Positions 33,588-44,330 of a stretch of DNA of 64,000 nucleotides are shown one piece after another (within the stretch, counting starts at the first letter, position 1; each line of letters starts with the position of its first letter). A program made the position numbers and the translations under genes. The notes beneath the pieces are model-generated. The model had not been told where the DNA came from, did not search any database, and was given only the letters and a program-made list of their open reading frames with translations. This DNA is from Chlorops oryzae. Its lineage: Eukaryota > Arthropoda > Insecta > Diptera > Chloropidae. Location: contig CM035808.1 in the NCBI GenBank assembly GCA_020466095.1, positions 54,894,073 to 54,958,072 of the forward strand, in the 5' to 3' direction.

Positions 33588-33837
33588 TCAATTCATACTG
33601 ACTTGACTTTGATATGTGAAGCAAAACCAATTTGCAAACGCAAAAGCAAAAACCGAATGCTTCCGAACGCTTGAATTGCTTTTTGGGGTGTTATTTTCTT
33701 AGTGCTAGAACATAACTAGTTATATAAAGGGTGCCCCAATAGTTATGATAGTTTTTCCAATAGAGGTTTCTTGACAGATTTCAAAGGTACAAACGTCATC
33801 TTGCCATCAGTATATTCAGTAAGGTTTGCCATTCCAC

Positions 33838-34013
33838 CATATAGAACTATAGCTGCAACTTCTGCCAAAAGCTATTACGTGGTACACCACACTTTCTATT
33901 ACGTGGTCCACCACAACACTCGACTTATGGCGTGGTTCACCACAGTTGAACTTTTTCAGCAAGTCATGCCATAACGCGCCAATATTTGGCCGAAATTGCA
34001 GATATAGTTCTAT
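33838..34013. mobile_element. Small MITE (ctattacgtggt family), copy 2
   Basis: Termini tatagaactatagctgcaac and its imperfect inverse (tgcagatatagttctata). The interior has three ttacgtggt/ggcgtggttcaccac units. The copy at 27060-27212 shares the whole body. Confidence 0.65.
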
Positions 34014-34025
34014 ATACATTTCACC

Positions 34026-34373
34026 ATGCATCGTTTCGCGCTTCCCGAACGCTTAGAAATAATAAAAAAATATTATTGAAATTCCGGTTCTGTTGTGAAT
34101 ACGTAATGTGAATTTCGTCGTGAAGTCGGCCGTCATCACGGCTTCAGTAAGCGGGCAATTCGATACACCGCGCAAAAGTTTGAGCGTGAATACACACTTT
34201 TGGACTCGAAGAAGCCAACCAGAATGCGAACTGGTCGAAGTGATGAAAACATAGCCGCCGTAGCGGCCAGTGTTGAAGTTAATTCAAATCGGTCGTATCG
34301 ACGCCGAGCGCTCGAATTAGACCTCTCCGCTGCTGAAGCACTATCAGCGATCCCCAGGTGGCCATTTGAATGA
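34026..34373 (+). pseudogene. Tc1/mariner-like transposase N-terminal remnant
   Basis: One frame from ATG 34026 reads MHRFALPERLEIIKKYY, a TGA and a TAA, then CEFRREVGRHHGFSKRAIRY and KKPTRMRTGRSDENIAAVAA, ending at TGA 34371-34373. The PTRxRTxRxxENIAAV pattern is the helix-turn-helix linker of a widespread insect Tc1/mariner-related transposase. The catalytic domain is absent and two nonsense codons interrupt the start. Confidence 0.65.
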
Positions 34374-34391
34374 TGTCTTGTTCCATACATA

Positions 34392-34974
34392 ACCCGACAA
34401 CTCGACACGCAATTTTTCATAGCATGCCATCTGTCAAATTCATGTCTTGCCATTAGCAATATTGCCAGGGTGGGTTTGTTTATGTTATGCCATCGGCATT
34501 TATGAAATAACCACCAAGAAGTTAATACGTTGCGCACGCGCCTTGGTTGTCATTGAAAAGCTAAATCTATTGAGTTCATCTTGTTTTCGGGTCATGAATA
34601 TATGATTATTACTTATAATTACTTATAATTTTTAATTTCATTCTTATATTGGTTTTAATATTTTTTTCCTATTAGTTAAATACGCTTTAAATCAAAGTGT
34701 TATATTGGCATTCATTTAAAACTAATATTCAAAAGGTAAAAATTAATATTAACATGAAAATATCCGAAGTGAAAAATTCCTCGCTACGATGTGAACACAT
34801 CGAATTCTTCTGAAAAATGTATTTCGGCTGTCAAACATCCAAAATGGCGCTCATTGCCAACTCCATGGCAAGCAATATTGCAAGACATAAATTGCCATCT
34901 TGCGGTCTCCATTGGCAATATCTATACTTTGACAGATGGCATGCCATGAAAAATTGCGTGTCGAGATGCCGGGT
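34392..34974. mobile_element. MITE with about 50-bp TIRs
   Basis: The left end ctcgacacgcaatttttcat plus agcatgccatctgtcaaa pairs with the right end tttgacagatggcatgcc plus atgaaaaattgcgtgtcgag. The 480-bp interior is AT-rich and non-coding. It lies inside the decayed Tc1/mariner-like element. TSD not clear. Confidence 0.7.
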
Positions 34975-35091
34975 AGTGGCATGAATGTAGCTTCAATATA
35001 AAGCCAAAACCAATTTGATATCTAAAACCGTTGTCGTTTTGTTTGGAATTATTTTCCTATCGTTCTTATTGGAGCACCCTTTATTATATAT

Positions 35092-35259
35092 AGGGGTATT
35101 CACAAAGGCTTCGGAATAGTAAAGTCGGAAAATCGGAAATTTGTATATGCTTAAAAACCTTGTGCAAAATACAAAAAAAGTTTAAAAAGTTTTTAAGAAG
35201 TCGCAATTTTCCGATTTTCCGACATTCCAACGTTTTTAACATGCCTTTGTGAATACCCT
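35092..35259. mobile_element. 168-bp MITE, copy 2
   Basis: Inverted ends aggggtattcacaaaggc / gcctttgtgaataccct, flanked by tat on both sides. Same family as 12648-12816, differing at scattered bases. It sits a few bases from the end of the Tc1/mariner-like element. Confidence 0.8.
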
Positions 35260-35274
35260 TATTGTAATATTATT

Positions 35275-35500
35275 TATCATTTTCCGATTCTTATAATTTT
35301 AATCAGAGGCATAAATATAAGCTCAAATTTAAAATTTCATTGAATTATCGTGCAATCAAATTTTAGAGTAGTGTTTTCCATTTGCGAACTAGTGTTGTAA
35401 ATATGGGACAACGCTTAAAAAGAAGTGTACAGTCAGACGGACGGATGCCTAATTCAAATCTCCTCTTGGCGCTCATCATTTCTAAATGCAATATTAGACA
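35275..35500 (-). mobile_element. Helentron-derived repeat, family B, degraded remnant
   Basis: Shares atcagaggcataaatata..gctcaaat and a gtcagacggacgg tract with the copies at 13043 and 25810, with large internal deletions and no intact terminal motif. Confidence 0.5.
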
Positions 35501-35576
35501 CGGTGGGTGTCTTGTACAATCATGAAGAAGCCACTTCTATAAAAAATGCAAATGCATTAAAATAAATCAAACATAC

Positions 35577-36463
35577 CTTCGTCTGGTTGGGTTGAAGTTT
35601 TTGCTTTGCTCATTTTTGCTTGCATTTTGAAGCTCGCTTAGACGAGTTTTGAATCTATCGTTTAACATAGTGTGCGATTTAATGAGATGCTTTAATATTG
35701 TCATTATTGTTTCAGTCATAGAAAGCCCATAGTTACTTATTGGCTTCCGTTTCCAAATTCGTCTTATTGCTTGAAGTGCTAGTTGGTGCATTTGAGTTAA
35801 ATAGAATATGGGCTCGAAATGCACTGTTGGTTCGGAAATGTTGTTTTGTGCACGTGGTGCAATGCTATATGGGGAGTCCAATATCGCACGTGGATTTACC
35901 ATTTTTTCAAGCAACTGTAACCAAGCATCTAAAAACTCTCCCGTTCCTTCTGGAAATGGTCGTGAGTCTTCTTCACAGTCCTCTAAAACGTTTTCCATCT
36001 TCATGCAAGAGTCAAACGAGAACTTTGACTTTTTGCCGCCAAGTGATATCGTCCAGTAGAACATATCAAAGAACGCCTTTAGGCCATTTTCTGCACAGAA
36101 TTGCGATATCATTAAGTGAAATGAGCTGCGTTTGTCGTCGAAGAGCATGGGCCCCGTAAATCCAACCGAGCAAATAAGAAACGTCAATTTCAACTTTGGA
36201 GCCGGCTTTGGCAGAATGTCTTCATGGTTGAAGCCATTTACTAAAATAGAGCTTAGAACTCGTGCAATATCCTTTGCATCACTGTTAGGAAACTTCGCTC
36301 CAAAGAAAGCGCCCACATAATCGTTATTCCGACGTTGCCGAGATTGCGGGGACCCGACTGATAGTTTTACTAAAGTTCCAAAGAGTTCTGCTAGAGCTCT
36401 TCCCAATCGCGAAGACGCCGCTAATAAAGATTTTATGTAACGAAGCTGATCTTCAGGCTTGAG
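35577..36463 (-). CDS. Huwe1: Huwe1 coding exon (conserved N-terminal region before UBA)
   Basis: Encodes LKPEDQLRYIKSLLAASSRL followed by GRALAELFGTLVKLSVGSPQ, a highly conserved HUWE1 block, then FLICSVGFTGPMLFDDKR, GTGEFLDAWLQLLEKMVNPR and a C-terminal helix rich in polar residues. Acceptor tattttag is at 36464-36465 and donor CGAAG/gtatgt at 35576. It starts in phase 0, matching the exon ending at 40176, and ends with two spare bases. That does not match the next identified exon at 24576 (see findings). No internal lesion. Part of the scaffold that recruits substrates; no catalytic residues here. Confidence 0.92.
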
Positions 36464-37611
36464 CTAAAATAGATGTAAATTCGAAATAAAAGTTAAAAAT
36501 TGAAGTTTAAGATTTAAGGAAGGGATGTTTTTTAACGCGAAAATGGTGCACATTTTTCTGATTTTTTTGTTGCCCCGTCAACTTTTTGTGTTACGCACCT
36601 TTGAATCGTGGGAAGTAGAGCACTTCTGAACCCCGTGAAAATCGTATGAAAAATTCAAAAACACTGGTAAGTATCATTTATTTGAAAAATTTAAATGTGT
36701 ATTTGACACAAAAAATCAAAAAACCTGGCCCAGTCTTGCCAAAGAAAAAATTGTGAGATGGGAAAAACACTGAAATTCATTGCATAAAATTGCACCAATT
36801 TAATACGATTTGTTCGAAGATTTGCGTGCATTTTAGTACATTTTCAGAAGTATTTTGGTCCTTTAAGAGAAATTCTATAATTTCAAAAACGCAACGATTT
36901 TTCATGAAATTTTGATTTATTTTTACCCTCAGTACGCAGTTGGTACTTTCAAAAAATTTTGACATTAAGCTCATTCAAAATTATGTCAAATTTTTGGTTC
37001 AAAAACTCCAATTTTTTTTTTTACAGTCGTACGCAGTTTTCGGCAAACGTTTTTGTAAACATGACAACGACATTGAGCGAATTCTGCAGACTCAACTTGT
37101 TGTGCACATATGGAATATAATTCGGCTAAAAGGTGCACTACCAACTTAGCTTTCGCAGCATTTTGACTGAACGGACTAGACTTTTGGAAGTAGAGCCTCT
37201 TCGCTTCGAATAAGCTAAAACAATAACTATAAAACCTCCACAAGCGTATTTGAGTTATTAGTTCTAGATGTGAAAGCCCTATGTCGGTTTTTTGAACTAG
37301 CACAGTACAACCAGCCCAATTTTAAATGAAAATTCTCCGGTAATTTTTTCCCTAGAAAGTTTTTCTTTGCGGAAAAAGGAAGTATTCTAAACGTCACAAA
37401 AAGGAAGTATTCTAAACGTCACAAAAAGAAAATGTTGCTTAACCGTTTCTTAAAAAGGCTACCTTTATATTCTCTTCCCAGTGTGCTTAATATGGCAGAA
37501 TTTTTATCAAATCCACAGGGAAAAATTCGCTGTGAATATTAAGAATCGGGCTGAATATCGATAAAAGGATTTTTTTGGGAGACTAAAATTCGGGTGAATT
37601 TTATTCATCTA
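36464..37611. other. Huwe1 intron stretch, nothing recognised except a 25-bp duplication
   Basis: AT-rich. A tandem pair of aaaaaggaagtattctaaac plus gtcac lies at about 37375-37425. No exon signal on either strand. Confidence 0.5.
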
Positions 37612-38904
37612 ACAGGTTGGCTGATAAGTCCCCGGTCTGACACATAGATGGCGTCGCTAGTATTAAATGCATATTATTTTTATATAGTGGCAACCTTCAA
37701 ATGATTCGTGTCAAAATTTGACGTCTGTAAGTCAATTAGTTTGTGAGATAGAGCGTCTTTTGTGAAGCAACTTTTGTTATTGTGAAAAAAATGGAAAAAA
37801 AAGGAATTTCGTGTTTTGATAAAATACTGTTTTCTGAAGGGAAAAAATACAGTGGAAGCAAAAACTTGGCTTGATAATGAGTTTCCGGACTCTGCCCCAG
37901 GAAAATCAACAATAATTGATTGGTATGCAAAATTCAAGCGTGGTGAAATGAGCACGGAGGACGGTGAACGCAGTGGACGCCCGAAAGAGGTGGTTACCGA
38001 CGAAAACATCAAAAAAATTCACAAAATGATTTTGAATGACCGTAAAATGAAGTTGATCGAGATAGCAGAGGCCTAAAAGATATCAAAGGAACGTGTTGGT
38101 CATATCATTCATCAATATTTGGATATGAAAAAGCTCTGTGCAAAATGGGTGCCGCGCGAGCTCACATTTGACCAAAAACAACAACGTGTTGATGATTCTG
38201 AGCGGTGTTTGCAGCTGTTAACTCGCAATACACCCGAGTTTTTGCGTCGATATGTGACAATGGATGAAACATGGCTCTATCACTACACTCCTGAGTCCAA
38301 TCGACAGTCGGCTGAGTGGACAGCGATCGGTGAACCGTCTCTGAAGCGTGGAAAGACTCAAAAGTCCGCTGGCAAAGTAATGGCCTCTGTTTTTTGGGAT
38401 GGGCATGGAATAATTTTTATCGATTATCTTGAGAAGGGAAAAACCATCAACAGTGACTATTACATGTCGTTATTGGAGCGTTTGAAGGTCGAAATCGCGG
38501 CAAAACGGCCCCATATGAAGAAGAAAAAAGTGTTGTTCCACCAAGACAACGCACCGTGCCACAAGTCATTGAGAACGATGGCAAAAATTCATGAATTAGG
38601 CTTCGAATTGCTTCCCCACCCACCGTATTCACCAGATCTGGCCCCCAGCGACTTTTTCTTGTTCTCAGACCTCAAAAGGATGCTCGCAGGGAAAAAATTT
38701 GGCTGCAATGAAGAGGTGATCGCCGAAACTGAGGCCTATTTTGAGGCAAAACCGAAGGAGTACTTCCAAAATGGTATCAAAAAATTGGAAGGTCGTTATA
38801 ATCGTTGTATCGCTCTTGAAGCGAACTATGTTGAATAATAAAAACGAATTTTGACAAAAAATGTGGTTTTCTTTGTTAGACCGGGGACTTATCAGCCAAC
38901 CTGT
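37612..38904 (+). mobile_element. Himar1-type (irritans) mariner, copy 2, inactive
   Basis: 1,293 bp, termini acaggttggctgataagt / acttatcagccaacctgt, with TA at 37610-37611 and 38905-38906. Nearly identical to the copy at 18477 but in the opposite orientation; the transposase has two disabling changes. Confidence 0.95.
37790..38838 (+). pseudogene. Mariner transposase (irritans), frameshift and nonsense
   Basis: Just after the expected start the A-run has one more base than in copy 1 (eight instead of seven), shifting the frame. Further on, the codon TTA of copy 1 is TAA here (38074-38076), stopping the HTH domain after IEIAEA. The rest (38119-38838) is open, with all three catalytic aspartates and the consensus LAPSD. 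About ten amino-acid differences separate the two copies. It cannot produce full-length transposase, but its intact TIRs could still be mobilised in trans. Confidence 0.92.
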
Positions 38905-39029
38905 TAGAATTCCCGATAATGTATGATCATCATTTTTTTATGTCATTCTGAAAAATAATATGGAAATTTTTAATTTGCAACTTTGCCTTTGTCTTAAAAG
39001 GACCTGGTTCTATCAGACACTGAAGATTG

Positions 39030-40035
39030 TATATGGGGCATTCCAGCTAAACGGAGAGTGATTTTTGCATGCCATCTCTCCGATTTTGATGAAATTTGGT
39101 GGGGAGGGAGAGTATCACGAGGGAAGCTCAATCCCAAAATTTTAGAGCTTTTGAAGCGTTTCTGTGGATTTACAGCGTTATTATGAAATCTTTGACATTT
39201 TCTTCATTTTGTAATATCTCGAAAACAGTTTTAGGCTTCTTTGTGAAACTTGGCAGGAATATTTGGCATGAAAATGTCTTAAAATAATTTAAAAAAGTTT
39301 TTTCCAAAATATAGGTCTTTTTCCGGAAAAACTTGACCTAGCAAAAAAGACCCATCCTTCGATTTTTTTAAATATAAATTATAGCTGTGTTTTTAACGGA
39401 AACTTTGCCGTGCTTGCGAAGTCGATCGGGCGAAAAGTGTATAAGATATAGCCATTTTTGTGAGGCAAACTCCGAAATGCCTACATGCAAAATACGCTCG
39501 AATACGTTGCAAATCAGCGATGGGCAAGCCTATGCATTGGTATTCATTAGTATGCGTGTGCAATGCACTGCCGTCTCGCTACGAGTTACACGGATTTACA
39601 TTGACGAAGTTTGCCTTGTACAGATTTGGATATATCGCACACCATTTTCTAATGTGACACAACTCAAAAATCGTCAAAATTGAGTTAACATATGGAAAAT
39701 GAGCATAGTTCACCTCCACAAAAACTTCTATTCCATTTATGTTATTATTTTAAGCCGAAAAAGCCCGTCAATGCCTTTCTTCTGGCTTTGATTGACACTG
39801 TGACGCATTTCGTTTTTTTAGTTTTTTGGAAAATGAGAAATTGTGCGTTTTGTCTCCTTAGGAGAGGGTGTGCGATATCTTCAAATTTTTACAAAAGTTT
39901 GTAACATATTTTTTGTTTCTAAGTGTAAGTTTTGGGTTGACCTTCCCTCGTGATACTCTCCCTCCCTACCAAATTTTATCAAAATCGGAGAGATGTGGTC
40001 TGCAAAAATCACTCCGTTTAGCTGGAGTTATGCAC
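39030..40035. mobile_element. Non-autonomous long-TIR element, copy 2 (complete)
   Basis: The left end (ccagctaaacggagagtgat ... gggagggagagtatcacgag) is inverted at the right (ctcgtgatactctccctccc ... atcactccgtttagctgg), giving TIRs of about 100 bp. The body matches 632-1569 and lacks the MITE found there. Short frames inside are not protein-like. TSD not resolved. Confidence 0.75.
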
Positions 40036-40175
40036 AAAAAGCAAGCTCTTTCTTGTTGACATGTAAGCACGTGTTTTTTTTTTTCATTGTAAGCAACTTT
40101 TTCTAGAGGTCATTCTAAAGCTGCGTAGCTCGTCGACTGCCGCTGGTAATGAAAATAAGAGATTTCTTTACATAC

Positions 40176-42055
40176 CTTTACTTTCGGAGGGTTTGATCTC
40201 TCTAACATACGAACACTGCCCTCAGCGGAGTTTTCGTCTGAATCTTCAGTTTTTTCCTTAGCTGTTTCCAGGTGGTCTACCGAAAACATTTCGTCCCAGC
40301 TTAATTCACAGTTTTGGGCGTACGGCTCATCAGAGCACATACCCAGTAAAATTGTACTTTCCCAAACCAACGATATATATAGTTGGACGAGGTTTTGGAG
40401 CAGTTGTAATCCAGTGGTGCTGTTCGAGCCCCAACGCTTAAGCAAAGTCATCCGCATTTCATTTGATGCGTTACGACATAAATGTACTAACATTACCACG
40501 TATCCATGAACCGAACTCATGCTATGAAGCAATGGCGTATAGTCCGCTATTGAGAATCCATCGTCAAGTTTTGGGCACGAAAGTAATTCTTGCAGTAGAA
40601 TACTACATCCTGGAAAACTGAAGTGCTTTATGAGTGGTTTTAGATTAGCCACTATTTGAGAAAGCTGCTGCAACGCTGTATTTATAACTTTTGTCTCGTG
40701 CGCCAAATTCAATATCGACTTGCACACATTGGCAACTGCTTGAGCTGTTGTAGAGACTGGTGAATCAACTGGCAAGTTTGGCAGAGAAAGCAGTTGAAGC
40801 AGAGGCTTCAAGCCGCCGTGCAAAACAAACTCTCTACAATGCTCGCCATTCGAACTATTGCTGAATATGGCTTCAATAAACTTCATGACGTTCAAAATGT
40901 AATCAATCAGAGGAATAGCTTCACGCTCTTGAGGATTTTCTCGTGTTTGTATTTGCTGTGGGCTGGTAACTGGCTGCCGGTTTTGTCTTTGTTGCTGTGA
41001 GGCGGATGACATCTCATCATCGTCATCATCATCTTCGCCACTACTGTCATTATTTTCGTTTTCATTGCTTCCTGGATCTCCTGCGTTCGCGTTGTTTAAA
41101 TTTTGCACGTTTACTGAGGAGCCATTAGAGCCATTATTACCATTACTGTTAGATCCGCTATCTTTATTAGCCCGCCAGCATATAAACGCTGGGTCGGATC
41201 CTAAACGCACTAGTTCATTCAGAAGCCGAACGATTGCTTCAGTTGCATCGGTTCGCAAATAGGGATGGTGCTTCATTAAGTCATCCATGGCGTTACCCAA
41301 GTTTGTTGCTGTGTCTCCCAATGGGTCGGAACTGCGACGTCTCCGCATGGCCACCAAATAGTCAGGCGATAATAAAACCTTCAAAAGTTTGTCGAATGGA
41401 ACGTATGACATAAACTCCATAAGGCCACGCTCGTTTAAGCAAAGAGCGGAAAATACATTCGGCAACGACCCAAGCACCTCTCTAGTTGCTGGCACATCTT
41501 TATGAAGCAATGACTGTAGTATAGTACTTGTCAGACCAGAATCTTGAAGCGAAGATAATAAAGATGGTTCATTAAATACGTATACTGTCACTACATCGGT
41601 CGCTAACAAAAATAGTGATGGACCATAGAATTCTGCATTTGATATTATATGACGCAATGAGCAAGGCAAACTAGTCTCCATAATATTACGCATGCCATTG
41701 AAATGAGAATGGTCATGAATAGATTTTTTTAAGAAGTTCAACATTGATTTTAGTAGTGCAGCTCTTTGAGTAACGCAGGCCAGCTTTTTTTGTTGAGCAC
41801 TGGCAGCTGCTGCAGCTGCTTTCGCATTACGTTCAAGAAGTGGAACTGCATAGTAGCTGTTTGGCGGATATACGACTGGTCTGTCGTTATTTTCTGCAGA
41901 AACATTTATGTTTCTCTCCTCATGTTCGATTCCACTTATATCTTCAGTATTTTCCGAGTTGACGTTGCTATTTTCTAACAAAATAACATCGCTATCAGTT
42001 GAGTTTCGCCGTTCGCTTTGAGTTTCCCCTCCTTCAGAACTTTGTCGCATAACAT
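40176..42055 (-). CDS. Huwe1: Huwe1 coding exon (largest; armadillo-like N-terminal region)
   Basis: Encodes about 626 residues. Landmarks: a polar lead-in (SSEGGETQSERRNSTDSD), AALLKSMLNFLKKSIHDHSH, LRHIISNAEFYGPSLFLLAT, VPATREVLGSLPNVFSALCL, MRRRRSSDPLGDTATNLG, an acidic/Asn-rich linker (SGEDDDDDDEMSSAS), then IPLIDYILNVMKFIEAIFS and LVWESTILLGMC. This order is that of the HUWE1 DUF908/DUF913 armadillo-type ring that binds substrates. Acceptor ttttttag at 42056-42057; donor GTAAAG/gtatgt at 40175. A 58-bp intron precedes it. The phases fit both neighbours. No lesions. Confidence 0.95.
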
Positions 42056-42113
42056 CTAAAAAATATATAAAATTTCATAAGCATAGTTACTTTTAATATA
42101 TTGATATTCTCAC

Positions 42114-42604
42114 CATCAGCTATTATCCCTCCACGATCAACGATAGTGTGATCTGTCCCTTGTACATTATTTGAACCACCTTCAGCTATAACCTGCTCTG
42201 CAATCGCGTTCCTGCAGCAGTTAATCTCTTTTTCCAGGCGGTCGATAAATACATTCAGTCCGTTATTTTGATGAAACTTTGCTATATCAATATTCGTAAT
42301 TAAATCTATTACTCGTACTGCTCGAGTTACAAAAGTGATATGTTCGAGCTCCACTCCGGGCCAGCTTATTACTTGCAGTAATGAACGCATCATTCCGCTT
42401 TTAAGAAGAGCATGACCGCCTGCTTCATAGCTCGCTAGATGATACAGCAAGCTGAAAAGTGATGTAGCCAATATTAAAGGGTATTTATCTGAAGGGCCGT
42501 TTCCCGTTAAGCTTGCTATACAGTCGCGTACAAGCAAAGGCAATATACCACTTTGTCGTTCTGCTCCAGTGTATTGTATAATTTTCGGTAAACGCGAACC
42601 AGCT
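42114..42604 (-). CDS. Huwe1: Huwe1 coding exon (armadillo-like region)
   Basis: Reads GSRLPKIIQYTGAERQSGIL, then PLLVRDCIASL, LATSLFSLLYHLASYEAGGH and HITFVTRAVRVIDLITNIDI, all conserved HUWE1 segments, ending in a Gly/Asn-rich linker. Acceptor ctttag at 42605; donor GATG/gtgaga at 42113. Introns on both sides are 60 and 58 bp. Splicing to 42055 restores the codon GAT, in frame. Confidence 0.93.
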
Positions 42605-42664
42605 CTAAAGATTGAAAGCTTGTATACGATTTTTGTAATTTTTGTAACATTCTTAAGTAATTAC

Positions 42665-42936
42665 CTTGGAACATTTGGGTTTCGGTCGAAATGTAACATC
42701 GATGTAAGGGTGCGAAGTACAGCAGCACGTATTTCAACTAAATCAGTGTCCTCTTTATCAATAAGCTCGCATAGCTCTTCGCCAAATCCAGAATATAAAA
42801 CACGATCTATATTTTCTTGTAACGCATTTGAATAAATGAGAACCGATACTGCTTGCAACCTTGCTTGCACAAACTGTAAGCGCAGTCTATAATTTCGAAA
42901 TCCGGACACTAAACGAACACGGTGGGCAATTCTCAT
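42665..42936 (-). CDS. Huwe1: Huwe1 coding exon (most 5' exon in the window)
   Basis: Encodes about 90 residues including FVQARLQAVSVLIYSNALQ, ELCELIDKEDTDLVEIRAAV and LRTLTSMLHFDRNP, an armadillo-like part of the HUWE1 N-terminal region. Acceptor gtatttcag at 42937-42938; donor CCAAG/gtaatt at 42664. It begins with ATG by chance: the family has well over a hundred residues before this point, and the upstream splice acceptor is good, so earlier exons lie beyond the window, across an intron longer than 21 kb. Confidence 0.9.
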
Positions 42937-44330
42937 CTGAAATACACAAAAATGATTGAGGTTTAGGTGCTGATTATGTGTGGCAACTTTGTTTAGTTTG
43001 ATTGTCTTTCGCGCAAGGCTACCGAATTGCGATTACGTATGGCAACTAAAACATGCTGTTGATTTTTTAGTTGCCTTGTTAGTTGCCTCACAAATTTTGT
43101 AGCGATTACGGATGGCAACGCTTTTTCGGTTCGGTGCCTTAACCAACTACCTTTAGAGAGTGATTTTCTTCGAAGGAAATCGACTGTAAGAAAATTGTAT
43201 TTGAATTTCAATCGTGCAGAGCACCATATTAAATTTACCCAAGAAATGAAATAAAGAATGGAATTAGAAAAAACGACAAGTTTTTATGTAGAGAGCGAAG
43301 AAGCGCTTTATTACCTTTTTGGATGAGTGTCAGAACCGAAGTGAAGTTACGTTCGGCTGACTTTTAAAGCCAGGCTTAAAAATACTGGAAAGTACATTGG
43401 AAAGAAAAGGACTAGCGATCTTTGTCTTTGAAAGCTTCTCTTTCTATTACTCTAAATATAAGTTAGAACGAATTGTAAGATGCAAAAGGGTTGTCTGTCT
43501 GTCGACTTAGACAAAGAGCTATTTTTGTTTTGCACGAACTTATGCGCAAAACAAATACCATTCAATTGCGCAGCCGCAGCTTGTCAAATGGAAATTTGTG
43601 AATCGTTCCTTATTTGACTGCATTAAGCGACAGTTCGTTTGGTAAGTATCTTTGCTGCGTCGAATTTAATTATTTTTTTTTTTTTAGATTACTTAAATCG
43701 AAAGGAAGAAATCGCTCAAATTTCACACTCTTCGCTAGAATTATTTTGCGCTGAACACCGTCGTGGATTTCCATAGAAATTATTACGTGGTTTTATTTTC
43801 CATCGCTTTAGTTCGTTTTTTCTTTCATAGAAATTCTTAGCTTTGGTTGTTGCATTGGCTTGCTGTCGTTTTTTTTTGTTTTTTTGTTTTGCTGAAATCG
43901 TCATTTTTTACACGTGTGTTGATCTTAACTTTCATTGTAGCGATGTCTTCCAAGCCTTTTAATTAGCAAAGTACTGAGAACTATCACATCTGCCCCGTGA
44001 CACGTATCAAAAAAAATCTCCATAGAGATCTTAAAGTTTGCACGATCGAAGAAGAAATTAGAATCAATATTTTATGGTACACCAAGAGACTCGAAAATTA
44101 TCCTAACTCGCTAGCAAATGATCTACTACTTCGCCAATACCGAATGACTTTTATGGAATAGGCTTTACTTGATCAAGCAACAATCTTATAAGCCTGTGGT
44201 ATAAATCTCTGAATAAAACAAATTGAACTCCCATACTTAATAAGGCTGTCTGTCTAAGTATTAAATATTATTTTCTTGCCTTTGCAAATAGTAGCTGCAT
44301 TGAAAATATATTGTCAATTTCTATTTAATA
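42937..44330. other. Start of the more than 21-kb Huwe1 intron, no gene
   Basis: Holds a loose repeat of gattacg.atggcaac at about 43030 and 43108 and a lysine-rich minus-strand frame at 43716-43904 that looks like low-complexity translation. No TE could be assigned. Confidence 0.45.

Larger units (their letters stand above)
33724..35084 (+). mobile_element. Decayed Tc1/mariner-like element with nested MITEs
   Basis: The left terminus ataaagggtgccccaat and the right terminus attggagcaccctttat are inverted copies, with TA-rich flanks. The right interior (ttcttattggagcaccc) matches the fragment at 45883 in reverse. It contains a transposase remnant (34026-34373), a MITE at 33838-34013 and a MITE at 34392-34974. 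Confidence 0.65.

Noticed and set aside
42934..42936. ATG at the start of the 42936 exon as the Huwe1 translation start
   Set aside because: A good acceptor (gtatttcag) abuts it, and the family has a long conserved region upstream, so it is an internal codon.
43716..43904. Lys-rich minus-strand frame that could be a small nuclear protein
   Set aside because: Low-complexity A-rich sequence, no conserved pattern, no flanking gene signals.
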